64,000 bases of DNA from Aliarcobacter sp. (GTDB taxonomy: Bacteria; Campylobacterota; Campylobacteria; Campylobacterales; Arcobacteraceae), in NCBI GenBank assembly GCA_028689025.1, contig JAQTXA010000002.1:236603-300602 (forward strand). Reading direction: 5' to 3'. The translations under genes and the position numbers were made by a program. A model generated the notes under the pieces. The model was not told the DNA's origin. It saw only the letters and a program-made list of their open reading frames with translations, and searched no databases. Every line of letters starts with the position of its first letter. The stretch's first letter is position 1. Shown here one piece after another: positions 38,499-48,881 of this stretch.

Positions 38499-38529
38499 AT
38501 ACTAGATAAGAACTCTTCTTATCTAGTAT
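38499..38529. terminator. 13-bp hairpin between ccoG and pyrG
   Basis: A perfect stem (38499-38511 with 38517-38529; arm ATACTAGATAAGA) and a 5-base loop. It lies just after ccoG. There is no clear T-run on the plus side (CTTCAAG follows), so efficient intrinsic termination is uncertain. Confidence 0.45.
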
Positions 38530-38570
38530 CTTCAAGAATCCGATTAACTTACTTGTTATCAAAACTTAGA

Positions 38571-38576
38571 TATAAT
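38571..38576 (+). promoter_or_regulatory. -10 promoter element for pyrG
   Basis: TATAAT 41 bases before the pyrG ATG, downstream of the ccoG hairpin. No good -35 hexamer is visible, which is usual in this phylum. Confidence 0.5.
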
Positions 38577-38616
38577 CGCGAATATATATTTATCAACTAT
38601 TTTATGGAGTATTTTA

Positions 38617-40233
38617 ATGACAAAATTCATTTTTGTAACAGGTGGAGTTCTTAGTTCACTAGGAAAAGGTATAACTTCTGCTTCTATTGCAACAATATTA
38701 AAACAATCAGGCTTTAAAGTGAGTATGCTTAAAATCGACCCTTACTTAAATGTAGACCCAGGAACAATGAGTCCACTTGAGCATGGGGAAGTTTTTGTTA
38801 CAGCAGATGGTGCTGAAACAGACTTAGATTTAGGAAACTATGAAAGATTTATTGATAAAACTCTAACTAAAAAAAACAGTTTTACAACAGGACAAGTTTA
38901 CCAAAGTGTAATCAAAAGAGAAAGAGAAGGTGGTTACTTAGGTAAAACTATTCAAGTAATTCCACATGTTGTTGATGAAATTAAAGAGAGAATTTATGCA
39001 GCTGCTGATGACAATGATTTTTTAATTATTGAACTTGGTGGAACTGTAGGAGACATTGAAGGTTTACCTTTTATGGAAGCAATTAGATCTATTAGACATG
39101 AACTTCCAAAAACAAACACAATGAATATCCATTTAAGTTTAATTCCTTATATTAAAGCTGCTGGTGAACTAAAAACAAAACCAACTCAACACTCTGTTCA
39201 AGAGTTAAGAAGAATTGGTATTACTCCTCACATGTTAGTTTGCAGAACAGAAAGAGAATTACCAAAAAATTTAAAAGACAAATTAGCATTAGCTTGTGAT
39301 ATTGATAGAAATGCAGTTATTGAAGCTGGTGATGCACAATCAATTTATCAAGTTCCATTACATTTTATAAAAGAGGGAATTTTAACTCCTTTATCTGAAC
39401 ATTTTAATATTAAAATCAAACCAAATATGGAAAAATGGGATACTTTAGTAAAAAATATTTTAGTTCCACAAAGTGAAGTTACTATTGCATTTGTTGGAAA
39501 ATATTTAGATTTAAAAGAATCATATAAATCACTAATTGAAGCTTTAATTCATGCAGGTGCTCATTTAAACACTAAAGTTAATATTCACTGGTGTGATAGT
39601 GAAAGAATTGAAGATGTTGGAGCATTTGATATTATTGGAAATTCTGATGCTATTTTAGTTGCAGGTGGTTTTGGACATAGAGGTGTTGAAGGAAAACTAG
39701 CAGCTATTAAATATGCAAGAGAGAATAAAATTCCATATCTTGGAATTTGTCTTGGAATGCAATTAGCTATTATAGAATTTGCAAGAAATGTATTAGGTCT
39801 TGAAGATGCAAACTCTATCGAATTTGATACAAATACAAAAAATCCTTTAATTTACTTAATTGACGAATTTATTGACCAAAGTGGAAATACTCAATTAAGA
39901 ACTCATGAATCACCAATGGGTGGAACAATGAGATTAGGAGAATATCCATTTGAACCTGTAAAAGGAACTCATCTTCAAAAAGCTTATGGAAATGAAGAAG
40001 TTTACCATGAGAGACACAGACATAGATACGAAGCAAATCCTAAATATAAAGAAATATTAGAAAATGCTGGAATGATTATTTCAGGTCAATCTAATGGTTT
40101 AATTGAGGCTGTTGAATTAAAAGATCATCCTTGGTTTGTTGGTGTTCAATTCCATCCTGAATTCACATCACACTTAGAGACGCCAAATCCTATTATTTTA
40201 GAGTTTGTAAAACAAGCAACTAAACGAAAATAA
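38617..40233 (+). CDS. pyrG: CTP synthase
   Basis: This 538-residue enzyme makes CTP from UTP, ATP and glutamine. The synthase domain ([23 protein letters not shown] at the start; [32 protein letters not shown] near 50-80) is followed by a class I glutamine amidotransferase domain with the nucleophile in [13 protein letters not shown] (near 380) and VQFHPEFTS near the end. The stop and the recJ start overlap by one base (TAATG). Confidence 0.97.
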   Translation: MTKFIFVTGGVLSSLGKGITSASIATILKQSGFKVSMLKIDPYLNVDPGTMSPLEHGEVFVTADGAETDLDLGNYERFIDKTLTKKNSFTTGQVYQSVIKREREGGYLGKTIQVIPHVVDEIKERIYAAADDNDFLIIELGGTVGDIEGLPFMEAIRSIRHELPKTNTMNIHLSLIPYIKAAGELKTKPTQHSVQELRRIGITPHMLVCRTERELPKNLKDKLALACDIDRNAVIEAGDAQSIYQVPLHFIKEGILTPLSEHFNIKIKPNMEKWDTLVKNILVPQSEVTIAFVGKYLDLKESYKSLIEALIHAGAHLNTKVNIHWCDSERIEDVGAFDIIGNSDAILVAGGFGHRGVEGKLAAIKYARENKIPYLGICLGMQLAIIEFARNVLGLEDANSIEFDTNTKNPLIYLIDEFIDQSGNTQLRTHESPMGGTMRLGEYPFEPVKGTHLQKAYGNEEVYHERHRHRYEANPKYKEILENAGMIISGQSNGLIEAVELKDHPWFVGVQFHPEFTSHLETPNPIILEFVKQATKRK

Positions 40234-41798
40234 TGTCTAAAATCACAAAAAGTAGACTTTTTGAACTACTATCTGCAAGACACTTGAATAATCCTTATTC
40301 AAGACTTGCTGATCTTCCCTCTCCTGAAAAATTCAAAGATATTGATATTGCTTGTAAAAGAATAAAAAAAGCAATCTTAGAAAAAGAGACTATTACAATC
40401 GTTGGAGACTACGATGTTGATGGTGTTATTTCAACTACAATCATGTTAGATTTCTTCAATACAATTAATGTAAAAGTAAATCATATTATTCCAAATAGAT
40501 TTGAACATGGATATGGATTATCTACAAAAATCGTTGATTTAATAGATGCAGGTTTAGTAATTACTGTTGATAATGGAATTTCAGCTTATGAAGCTTCCGT
40601 AAAATTAAAAGAGAAAAATATTGATTTAATAATCACTGACCATCATACTGTGGGAGCAAAAATCCCAATAGCTCTGGCAATAATAAATCCAAAACAAAAA
40701 GATTGTAACTTTGAATTCAAAGATATTTGTGGTGCTCAAGTTGCTTGGTATTTATGTGCTGCAATTAAAAAAGAGATGAACCTTGATGTAAATATGTCAA
40801 ACTTCCTTGATTTGCTTTGTGTGGCTATTATTGCTGATATTATGCCTATGACTGCACTTAATTATACTATTGTAAAACAAGGTTTAAAAAAGATTAAAAC
40901 CTCATCAAGAGAAGCTTTTAAAAAGTTAAATGAAATTATGTCTAAAGAGATTTTTGTTTCAGATGATGTTGGATTTTTCATAGCTCCAAAATTGAATAGT
41001 GCAGGAAGAATGGATGATGCAAGTGTTGCTTTATCCTTTCTACTTTCAAAAAACTCAAATGCTGCAAATGAATCTTTATCACTATTAGATGAACTAAATA
41101 ATTATAGAAAAACCCTTCAAGAAGAGATTTCAAAAAAAGCTGAAGCAAAAACAGATAAAAAAGATAATGCTGTTATTGTTTGGGGTGAAAACTGGCATGA
41201 AGGTGTTATTGGAATTGTTGCATCAAAACTATCAAACTCTCATAAAAAACCAGCTTTTATTTTCTCAATTCATAATGGAATTGCAAAAGGAAGTGCAAGA
41301 GCAAATGCTAATATTAATCTATATGATATTATTACAAAAGCTTCTCATCTACTACTTGGCTATGGTGGACATAAAAATGCAGCAGGATTGTCTTTGGAAG
41401 CTTCTAACCTTGAAGAGTTTAAATCAATTATAAATAATGAGTTAGAAAATTCAAAAGAAGATTTACATATAGAACCTATAACTTTAGGAGAGCTAGATGT
41501 TTCAAGTGTTGATTTAGAATTTATATCTATAATAGAACAATTTGAGCCTTATGGTTTAGAAAATCATAGACCGATTTTTAAAATCTCTAATACAACTTTA
41601 GTAAAATATGATTTAATTGGGAAAGATAAAAACCATTTAAAACTGACACTAAATAGTGATGGAGTGATTTTTGAAGCTTTAAAATTTAATGATTCTAATA
41701 TAAAGTTTTCACCAAATCTTGATTTAATTGTATCTGTAAGTAAAAATGAATTTAGAGGAGAAGTAACTCCTCAATTTTTAATTCAAGATATTTTATAA
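40233..41798 (+). CDS. recJ: Single-stranded-DNA-specific exonuclease RecJ
   Basis: This 521-residue 5'-3' exonuclease for recombination and mismatch repair has DHH motifs: VGDYDVDGVISTTIMLDF near residue 57-75, VDNGISAYEAS near 110, LIITDHHTVG near 132 and the DHHA1 signature GYGGHKNAAGLSLE near 375-390. The C-terminal OB-type domain is present. It is slightly shorter than the E. coli protein and typical of the phylum. Confidence 0.95.
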   Translation: MSKITKSRLFELLSARHLNNPYSRLADLPSPEKFKDIDIACKRIKKAILEKETITIVGDYDVDGVISTTIMLDFFNTINVKVNHIIPNRFEHGYGLSTKIVDLIDAGLVITVDNGISAYEASVKLKEKNIDLIITDHHTVGAKIPIALAIINPKQKDCNFEFKDICGAQVAWYLCAAIKKEMNLDVNMSNFLDLLCVAIIADIMPMTALNYTIVKQGLKKIKTSSREAFKKLNEIMSKEIFVSDDVGFFIAPKLNSAGRMDDASVALSFLLSKNSNAANESLSLLDELNNYRKTLQEEISKKAEAKTDKKDNAVIVWGENWHEGVIGIVASKLSNSHKKPAFIFSIHNGIAKGSARANANINLYDIITKASHLLLGYGGHKNAAGLSLEASNLEEFKSIINNELENSKEDLHIEPITLGELDVSSVDLEFISIIEQFEPYGLENHRPIFKISNTTLVKYDLIGKDKNHLKLTLNSDGVIFEALKFNDSNIKFSPNLDLIVSVSKNEFRGEVTPQFLIQDIL

Positions 41799-42413
41799 AA
41801 CTACGTGGGGACGATAAGTTGGCTCTGCCTCTTTTTTCTTCTCTTCTTCAGTTTTACTAGAAGAGCCTTTAGATCCCTCTAAACTTAAAATTTCATCATC
41901 AATATCTGTTCTTTCATAAGAAGAAGAGAGAATATTTCCATTTCTAATATCTATTAATTTAATAAATATATTTAAACTTCTATTAGTTATTGAATAAGTT
42001 CCAACAACAGCATATTTCTCTTTTGTTAATTTATCTGCAGCAATTTTATCTTTATTTCGTGTTAATAAATTAAAACCACTTTGTCCATACTCAAACTCTT
42101 TTCCAAGCTCAATCTCTCTAACAATAATATTTTCAGAAACCAAACTATCTTTTAACATACTTGAAAGTAAAAATCCCAATTGTGATTTATTTTTCAATTT
42201 ATCTAAATTAACAAAATCTGATACTAAAACAACATCTTGAGGAGATAAATTTTTTTTGATTTTACTTGCAGATTCATCTGTAAGTTTTGAAACTAAATAG
42301 TAAAAACTATTTGTTCCCATAAGTGGGTTTTTATAAGAGCAAGAAGTTAGAAAAAGTACTAAGAAAATTGAAAAAGTTAAATATTTCAATTTCCCTAAAA
42401 AATTAAATATCAT
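41793..42413 (-). CDS. FlgO-family lipoprotein (copy 1)
   Basis: This 206-residue protein has a signal peptide ending in the lipobox FLTSC (Cys25). The mature part, VVLVSDFVNLDKLKNKSQLGFLLSSMLKDSLV ... YAVVGTYSITNRSLNIFIKLIDIRNGNIL, matches the FlgO domain seen in Vibrio and Campylobacterota outer membrane proteins linked to flagella. The C-terminal 25 residues are charged and low complexity. It lies 5 bp after a second FlgO-like gene on the same strand. The flagellar role is inferred from the family. Confidence 0.85.
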   Translation of the reverse strand: MIFNFLGKLKYLTFSIFLVLFLTSCSYKNPLMGTNSFYYLVSKLTDESASKIKKNLSPQDVVLVSDFVNLDKLKNKSQLGFLLSSMLKDSLVSENIIVREIELGKEFEYGQSGFNLLTRNKDKIAADKLTKEKYAVVGTYSITNRSLNIFIKLIDIRNGNILSSSYERTDIDDEILSLEGSKGSSSKTEEEKKKEAEPTYRPHVVL

Positions 42414-42418
42414 TATAA

Positions 42419-43063
42419 TTATCGTTCTTTTACAAGATTAATAGTTCTAGCTGGAGCACAATCTTTAAAGATAATACAATCATCTTTTACACCATGGATA
42501 TAAGTAGCTCTTGCACTTGTAATGATTTTACCAGTAATATTATCAATTACCCTAGCATTTAACATTATCTTACCTAATTGTCTTGAGTAAGTTCCCACTA
42601 CAACATAAGTATTTGGTATTTTATTTTTTAATTCGTGAGGTTTTCTAGAGATAAAATACTCACCTTCATCATTTATAGAAACTGCCATTTGGCCTCTAAA
42701 CTCTGTAATATCAAAACCTCTATTTGAAAGCTCATTAATTAAACTTTCACTTACAATTCTTCCAAATTCAGTAGTTTTTTTGAACTCATCAAGTCTAACA
42801 AAAGAGGTAATTAATACGGGTTTTGTTGCATCCATTTTCTTATTTTCCAACATTTGAGCTGCTAGAGATGCAATTGTTGATTCTAATGTATTTTGTGTAG
42901 TTACATTTTTTTGCATATCAGCGGCAACTTCTAAATGTTGTTTTGTAGTTTGTACTTTGTTATACTCTTTTGAGATAGCATCATCTCTAACAACAGTACA
43001 CCCAGTGATAAAAAACAACATAGAACCTGCTAATATGCTTAACTTAAAAATACTTTTAGACAT
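42419..43063 (-). CDS. FlgO-family lipoprotein (copy 2)
   Basis: This 214-residue protein has a signal peptide with the lipobox FITGC (Cys22). The mature domain (VLITSFVRLDEFKKTTEFGRIVSESLINELSNRGFDITEFRGQMAV ... YVVVGTYSRQLGKIMLNARVIDNITGKIITSA) is FlgO-like and parallels the downstream gene. Because the two genes are 5 bp apart, they form an operon. Sequence identity between them is low, so the duplication is old. Confidence 0.85.
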   Translation of the reverse strand: MSKSIFKLSILAGSMLFFITGCTVVRDDAISKEYNKVQTTKQHLEVAADMQKNVTTQNTLESTIASLAAQMLENKKMDATKPVLITSFVRLDEFKKTTEFGRIVSESLINELSNRGFDITEFRGQMAVSINDEGEYFISRKPHELKNKIPNTYVVVGTYSRQLGKIMLNARVIDNITGKIITSARATYIHGVKDDCIIFKDCAPARTINLVKER

Positions 43064-43171
43064 TAAAAACCCCTTTTCATAATTCTTTAAATTCTATTTA
43101 AAGTTAGCTTAGATATTCTTGAATGATTATATCCTATATTAAGAAGGTTTAAGATTTAAATCATAATAATA

Positions 43172-43177
43172 TATAAT
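43172..43177 (+). promoter_or_regulatory. -10 promoter element for the DJ-1 family gene
   Basis: TATAAT 25 bases before the ATG, with the AAGGAAA ribosome binding site at 43191-43197. Confidence 0.5.
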
Positions 43178-43201
43178 CAATAAAAATCATAAGGAAAATT
43201 T

Positions 43202-43753
43202 ATGCCAAATATTATAATACCTATATCAAATGGATTTGAAGAAATAGAAGCAATTACAATTATTGATGTATGTAGACGTGCAGATATTAAAGTTACTATT
43301 GCAGGAGTTGAGAATTTAGAAACGATAGGAGCACATGGAATTAAAATCATTGCAGATACAACAATAGAAAATATTAAGTGCGATGACTTTGATATGATAG
43401 TTTTACCAGGTGGACTTCCTAATGCTTTTACTTTAGCCGATAATGAAAAAGTTCAATCTTTACTCAAAGAGTTTAAATTAAATAATAAACAAATTGGAGC
43501 TATTTGTGCAGCACCTTATGCTTTACATAAAGCAGATGTTTTAAATGAGAATTTCACTTGTTATCCTAGTTTTGAGCAAAAAATTAGACTTGATGGTTAT
43601 CATTCAGATGATGCTATTGTTATTGATAATAATGTAATTACTTCTCAAGGGCCAGCAACTGCTATGGCTTTTGCACTTGAAATTGTAAATATTCTTTGTG
43701 ATGAAAAAACATTCCAAAGTGTTAAAAGTGGTTTATTAGTTTTAGATAATTAA
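43202..43753 (+). CDS. DJ-1/PfpI family protein
   Basis: This 183-residue protein has a glutamine amidotransferase-like fold. The nucleophile elbow IGAICAAPYALHKA places a cysteine at residue 102, and FEEIEAITIIDVCRRA near 12-26 and VLPGGLPNAFTLADN near 67-82 are typical of ThiJ/YajL/DJ-1. Such proteins act in oxidative and carbonyl stress. It precedes the lpxH-like gene by 44 bp. Confidence 0.9.
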   Translation: MPNIIIPISNGFEEIEAITIIDVCRRADIKVTIAGVENLETIGAHGIKIIADTTIENIKCDDFDMIVLPGGLPNAFTLADNEKVQSLLKEFKLNNKQIGAICAAPYALHKADVLNENFTCYPSFEQKIRLDGYHSDDAIVIDNNVITSQGPATAMAFALEIVNILCDEKTFQSVKSGLLVLDN

Positions 43754-43797
43754 TATATTGTCGATAAATTGTAATCAAAAGAATTTAAAATGCTTTT

Positions 43798-44562
43798 ATG
43801 AAATACAAAAGCATTTTTATATCCGACATACATTTAGGAACTCGTTTTTCAAAAGCAAAAGTTCTTCTTAATTTTTTAAAACATAATAACTGTGAACAAC
43901 TATTTTTAGTGGGAGACATTATTGATGGTTGGGCAATAAAAAGAAAATTAGTATGGCCACAATCCCACTCAGATGTTATTCAAAGAATTCTGAAAAAAGC
44001 CAGAAAAGGTACGAAAGTTACTTTTATTACAGGTAACCATGATGAATTTCTAAGACCTTTTGTTCCTCTACTTTTAGGAAATTCTTTGAATATTACCAAT
44101 GATTTAGAATATGTTGGAGTAAATGGAAAAAAATACTTCGTAACTCATGGTGATTTTTTTGATTCTATTACCATGACAAAAAAATGGTTGGCAGTTTTGG
44201 GTGATTATGGTTATGACTTACTTTTACATCTAAATGCTGTGCTGAATTTTATGCGAAAAACTATTGGTATTAAAAAATATTGGTCACTTTCAAAATACAT
44301 TAAAGATAGTGTAAAATCTTCTGTCTCTTTTATCAATGACTTTGAAATGGTTTTATCAAATCATGCAAAAAATAAAGGCTACGATGGTATTATTTGTGGA
44401 CATATTCACAAAGCTGAAATAAGAGATATTGAAAAAATTGAATATTTAAATTGTGGTGATTGGGTTGAATCTTGTACAGCAATTGTTGAAACTTTTGATG
44501 GAGAATTTATGATAATTAATTGGTTAGAGAAAGATGCAATAGATGAAAATCCCAACAAATAA
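43798..44562 (+). CDS. UDP-2,3-diacylglucosamine diphosphatase-like metallophosphoesterase (LpxH family)
   Basis: This 254-residue protein has the calcineurin-type motifs: FISDIHLGTRFS (D10, H12), LVGDIIDGW (D40), TGNHDEF (N80, H81, D82), THGDFFDS and GHIHKAE near 200. Such proteins cleave UDP-diacylglucosamine to lipid X in lipid A synthesis, which complements lpxA and lpxB in this window. The last 20 bases overlap the patatin gene. A more general phosphoesterase role cannot be excluded. Confidence 0.85.
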   Translation: MKYKSIFISDIHLGTRFSKAKVLLNFLKHNNCEQLFLVGDIIDGWAIKRKLVWPQSHSDVIQRILKKARKGTKVTFITGNHDEFLRPFVPLLLGNSLNITNDLEYVGVNGKKYFVTHGDFFDSITMTKKWLAVLGDYGYDLLLHLNAVLNFMRKTIGIKKYWSLSKYIKDSVKSSVSFINDFEMVLSNHAKNKGYDGIICGHIHKAEIRDIEKIEYLNCGDWVESCTAIVETFDGEFMIINWLEKDAIDENPNK

Positions 44563-45310
44563 TTTAGCTCTAGCCCTTGGTGGTGGAGCAGCACGTGGTG
44601 CTTTTCATTTAGGTGTATTAGATTTTTGTGAACAACATAATATTGAAATCCAAGCCTATAGTGGTTCATCTATTGGAGCAATTATAAGTGTTTCCCATGC
44701 TAGTGGAATAAAAGCAAAAGAACAACTAAAAATCTTTGCCTCAAAAGAGTTAAGACAAGCTTTAAAATTTAACTATTTTAGAAATGGTTTACTAAAAATT
44801 GATACCACAAATAAAATAATAAAAGAGCTTCTTCCAATAGAAAAACTTGAAGATATTCCAAAACCAGTGTGGGTAAATGCTTATGATTTAAAAAAGAAAG
44901 AACTGCACTATTTTAACAATGGAGATACAATTACTTTATGTATGGCATCAAGTGCTTTAGTTCCTATTTTTAAGCCCGTAAGCTATGAAGGAATGTATTT
45001 AATTGATGGGGGTTTATTTGATAATATTCCTATAAAACCACTTTTAAATAAAAATTATGATATTTATTCTGTAGATTTATTTGCTAAAGAACAACATTCA
45101 ACAGTTAAAAAATTAACTACTATGAAAAAAATCAAAAAATCCCTATTTAAACAACTCCATGAAAATCATAAACACTCTGTTGAAAATACTAATTACTATT
45201 TAGGTAGTCCACATATTAGGAATTTCTCTTTATTTACTTTTCAAGAACTTGAGGAGTGTTTTAAATTAGGTATTAAAGAGGCTCAAAATCATTTTTTAGA
45301 TATACTATAA
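44543..45310 (+). CDS. Patatin-like phospholipase family protein
   Basis: This 255-residue protein has the patatin catalytic set: oxyanion loop GGGAARGAFHLGVL (13-26), nucleophile elbow G41-S-S43-I-G45 and the catalytic Asp in D155-G-G157. It is expected to hydrolyse acyl esters. There is no signal peptide. It overlaps the LpxH-like gene by 20 bp, so both are in one unit and may be concerned with membrane lipid turnover. Confidence 0.92.
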   Translation: MKIPTNNLALALGGGAARGAFHLGVLDFCEQHNIEIQAYSGSSIGAIISVSHASGIKAKEQLKIFASKELRQALKFNYFRNGLLKIDTTNKIIKELLPIEKLEDIPKPVWVNAYDLKKKELHYFNNGDTITLCMASSALVPIFKPVSYEGMYLIDGGLFDNIPIKPLLNKNYDIYSVDLFAKEQHSTVKKLTTMKKIKKSLFKQLHENHKHSVENTNYYLGSPHIRNFSLFTFQELEECFKLGIKEAQNHFLDIL

Positions 45311-45335
45311 ATAAAAAACTAAAAAGATTTATATT

Positions 45336-48300
45336 ATGTCTGATACCCCAAAATTTACCCATTTACATTTACATACTGAATATTCTCTACTTGATGGTGC
45401 AAATAAAATAAAACCCCTAGCTAAAAAAATAAAAAAGATGGGAATGACTAGCGTTGCTATGACTGACCATGGAAATATGTTTGGAGCAATTGATTTTTAT
45501 AATGCCATGAGAGCAGAGGGAATTAAACCAATCATTGGAATGGAAGCTTATATTCACAATAGTGAAGATATAGGTGACAAAACAAATAGACAAAGATTTC
45601 ACCTTTGTTTATATGCAAAAAATGATGTTGGTTATAAAAATCTAATGTTTTTAAGTTCACAAGCTTATATGTTTGGTTTTTATTATTATCCTCGAATTAA
45701 TAAACAACTTTTAAGAGATAATTCTGAAGGATTAGTTTGTAGTGCGGCTTGTTTACAAGGTGAAGTTAACTGGCATTTAAATACTCAAAGTGAAAGAAAT
45801 GTTAAAAATGGTGCAAAAGGATATGAAGAAGCAAAAAGAGTTGCTTTAGAATATAAAGAGATTTTTGGTGATGATTTTTATTTAGAGATTATGAGACATG
45901 GAATTAGTGACCAACATTTTGTTGATGACCAAATTTTAAGAATCTCAAAAGAGACAGGAATAAAAGTAGTTGCCACAAATGACACTCACTATTTAGAGCA
46001 AAAAGATGCCGATGCACACGAAGCTTTTATGTGTATTGCTATGAATAAACTTTATGATGATCCTAAAAGATTAAGACATAGTGTTCATGAATTTTACTTA
46101 AAATCTCCAGAACAAATTGCAAAACTATATGCTGATATTCCAGAGGCTTTAAAAGCTACACAAGAGATAGCTGATAAGTGTAATTTAGAGATAAAACTGG
46201 GAAACCCAACTCCACCAAATTTTAAATTTACAAGACAAAAGTCTGAAGAAGATAAACTAAATTTACCAGAACCAGAACTTGAATATTCCCTAGAAAATGA
46301 CAAAATTCTATTTATTCATGAGTGTTGGAAAGGTCTTGAAGATAGATTAAAAATTGTTCCTGAAGAACTTCACCAAGAGTATAGAGATAGATTAGCAGTT
46401 GAAATAGAAATTATCAACAGCATGAAATTCCCAGGATATATGCTAATTGTTTGGGATTTCGTAATTGTTGCCAAAAGAATGGGAATTCCAGTGGGTCCTG
46501 GACGGGGATCAGCTGCTGGAAGTTTAGTTGCATTTTCACTAAAAATTACAGATATTGACCCAATTCCTTATGGTTTACTTTTTGAGAGATTTCTAAATCC
46601 AGAGAGAATTTCAATGCCCGATATTGATATGGACTTTTGTCAAGCAAGACGTGGTGAAATTATTGATTACGTTGTTCAACAATACGGACGTGCCAACGTT
46701 GCACAAATTATTACCTTTGGTAAACTTCTTGCAAAAGGGGTAATTAGAGATGTTGCGAGGGTTCTTGATATGCCATACGCAAGAGCAGATGCAATGGCAA
46801 AATTAATCCCTGATGAATTAGGAATAAATCTTACAAGTTCATATGAAAAAGAACCAAAAATCAAAGAACTTTGTGATGCAGATCCACAAGCAGCAAGGGT
46901 TTGGGAATATGCTTTAGCCCTTGAGGGATTAAATAGAAATGCAGGAACTCACGCAGCTGGAGTTGTTATTTCAAATGAGCCTTTATGGAAAAAAACACCA
47001 CTTTTTAAACCATCTGGACTTGATACGCTAGCAACTCAATATAATGGGAAATACGTTGAAGATGTGGATTTAATTAAATTCGACTTCTTGGGTTTAAAAA
47101 CCCTAACAGTTATTGAAGAAGCAAATAAATTAATTGAACAAAGACATGGGAAACGTGTAGATTTTATCACAGCTGATGTAAACGATAAAGGTGTTTATGA
47201 CCTGATTCAAACTGGAAATACAATGGGACTATTCCAAATTGAGTCCGATGGTATGCAAGATTTATGTAAAAGATTAAAACCTTCAAATTTTGAGGATATT
47301 ATCGCCGTTCTTGCCCTTTATAGACCAGGTCCAATGGAATCAGGAATGCTTGATGACTTTATCGATAGAAAACACGGTCGTGCAGAGATAAACTACTTTT
47401 ATGATGAATTTGATGCACCACTACGGCCAATTCTTGAAACTACCTATGGAGTTATTGTTTATCAAGAGCAAGTTATGCAAATCGTTCAAACTGTTGGAGG
47501 CTTCTCACTAGGAGGTGCCGACTTAGTTAGACGTGCTATGGGTAAAAAAATCAAAGAAGAGATGGACAGACTAAAAGGTGAATTTGCAGATGGTGGAGTT
47601 AAAAAAGGTTATCAAAAATCACACTGTGAAGAGCTATTTGACCTGATTGTTAAGTTTGCTGGATATGGATTTAATAAATCTCACTCGGCAGCTTATGCCT
47701 TAGTAACTTTTTATACTTCATATTTAAAATGTTATTATCCATCAGAATTTATGGCAGCACTTTTAACTCTTGAAAAAGACAATACTGATAAAGTTGTTAA
47801 ATATGTGGATGAAGTAAAAAGATTAGGTCTTGATTTATTCCCACCAGATATTAACAAATCTGATTTAGTGTTTTCAGCTAAAAAAATAGATGACAAAGAA
47901 GTTGTAATGTTTGGAATGGGTGCCATCAAAGGTGCTGGAGATGTTGCTATTAACTCTATTTTAAAAGCTAGAAATGAAGGTGGATTATTTGTAGATTTAC
48001 CAGATTTTATCTCAAGAATTGATGGAAGTAAAGTAAATAAAAGAGTAATTGAATCCCTAACAAAAGCAGGAGCCTTTGATGGTTTTGGATATTCAAGACA
48101 AGCCCTTCTTAATCAAATAGAAAAAATTGTAGAAACTGTTGGAAAAGCAGCACTTGCTAAAAAAATGGCAACTGGTTCTTTATTTGGAGATAGTGATGAA
48201 CTTACAAAAATCGATATTGAACTTGAACATCTTCCTGAATTTGAAGCAAAAGAGATACTTGAACTTGAAAAAGCCTCTTTAGGTTTTTATGTTTCTGGGC

Positions 48301-48881
48301 ATCCACTTGATGAATATAGAGAACAACTTGATAAAATAAATTACACTCTTTCATCACAAATTGATGAACTTGAAGATGGAAGCCAAGCTTTATTTGTAGG
48401 AAAGATTGAAAATATTACAGAAAGAATATCAAAAAAAGGTAATAAATTCGGAATTGCAACAATTATGGATTTCCATGGAAATATCGAACTTATGCTTTTT
48501 GAGGATAGATTAAAAGAGTTAAAAGAAGATTATGATTTAAATGAACCAATAGCTTTTAAAGTAAGAATTTCTAAAGATGAAAATTTTACAAGAATGAATA
48601 TTCTAAAAATTGAGAGTATCAAAGAAGCTAAAAATGAAAAAATCAAAACTAAACAAAAGGAAGTTGTTGAACCTCCTTTGACAATTGCAATTCCTTTTTC
48701 AAATGATGAAAATTTAATGTACAAACTTTTTGATATAGTGGCTAATAATCAAGGAAAAAGAGAATTAAAAATTTTGATTAAATCAAAACTTGCAGACTTA
48801 GAACTAGAAACAGGTTTTAAAGTTACTTCGCAAGTTGAAAATTTAATACAACAACTAGAAGGAGTATATATAGTAGCATGA
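45336..48881 (+). CDS. dnaE: DNA polymerase III subunit alpha
   Basis: This 1181-residue protein is the replicative polymerase. The PHP domain starts with FTHLHLHTEYSLLDGANK; the palm contains the catalytic PDIDMDF (aspartates 429, 431, 433); a helix-hairpin-helix region and an OB-fold (about 1000-1080, FVGKIENITERISKKG) follow. The length is normal. Its stop overlaps the surE start by 4 bp. Confidence 0.97.
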   Translation: MSDTPKFTHLHLHTEYSLLDGANKIKPLAKKIKKMGMTSVAMTDHGNMFGAIDFYNAMRAEGIKPIIGMEAYIHNSEDIGDKTNRQRFHLCLYAKNDVGYKNLMFLSSQAYMFGFYYYPRINKQLLRDNSEGLVCSAACLQGEVNWHLNTQSERNVKNGAKGYEEAKRVALEYKEIFGDDFYLEIMRHGISDQHFVDDQILRISKETGIKVVATNDTHYLEQKDADAHEAFMCIAMNKLYDDPKRLRHSVHEFYLKSPEQIAKLYADIPEALKATQEIADKCNLEIKLGNPTPPNFKFTRQKSEEDKLNLPEPELEYSLENDKILFIHECWKGLEDRLKIVPEELHQEYRDRLAVEIEIINSMKFPGYMLIVWDFVIVAKRMGIPVGPGRGSAAGSLVAFSLKITDIDPIPYGLLFERFLNPERISMPDIDMDFCQARRGEIIDYVVQQYGRANVAQIITFGKLLAKGVIRDVARVLDMPYARADAMAKLIPDELGINLTSSYEKEPKIKELCDADPQAARVWEYALALEGLNRNAGTHAAGVVISNEPLWKKTPLFKPSGLDTLATQYNGKYVEDVDLIKFDFLGLKTLTVIEEANKLIEQRHGKRVDFITADVNDKGVYDLIQTGNTMGLFQIESDGMQDLCKRLKPSNFEDIIAVLALYRPGPMESGMLDDFIDRKHGRAEINYFYDEFDAPLRPILETTYGVIVYQEQVMQIVQTVGGFSLGGADLVRRAMGKKIKEEMDRLKGEFADGGVKKGYQKSHCEELFDLIVKFAGYGFNKSHSAAYALVTFYTSYLKCYYPSEFMAALLTLEKDNTDKVVKYVDEVKRLGLDLFPPDINKSDLVFSAKKIDDKEVVMFGMGAIKGAGDVAINSILKARNEGGLFVDLPDFISRIDGSKVNKRVIESLTKAGAFDGFGYSRQALLNQIEKIVETVGKAALAKKMATGSLFGDSDELTKIDIELEHLPEFEAKEILELEKASLGFYVSGHPLDEYREQLDKINYTLSSQIDELEDGSQALFVGKIENITERISKKGNKFGIATIMDFHGNIELMLFEDRLKELKEDYDLNEPIAFKVRISKDENFTRMNILKIESIKEAKNEKIKTKQKEVVEPPLTIAIPFSNDENLMYKLFDIVANNQGKRELKILIKSKLADLELETGFKVTSQVENLIQQLEGVYIVA

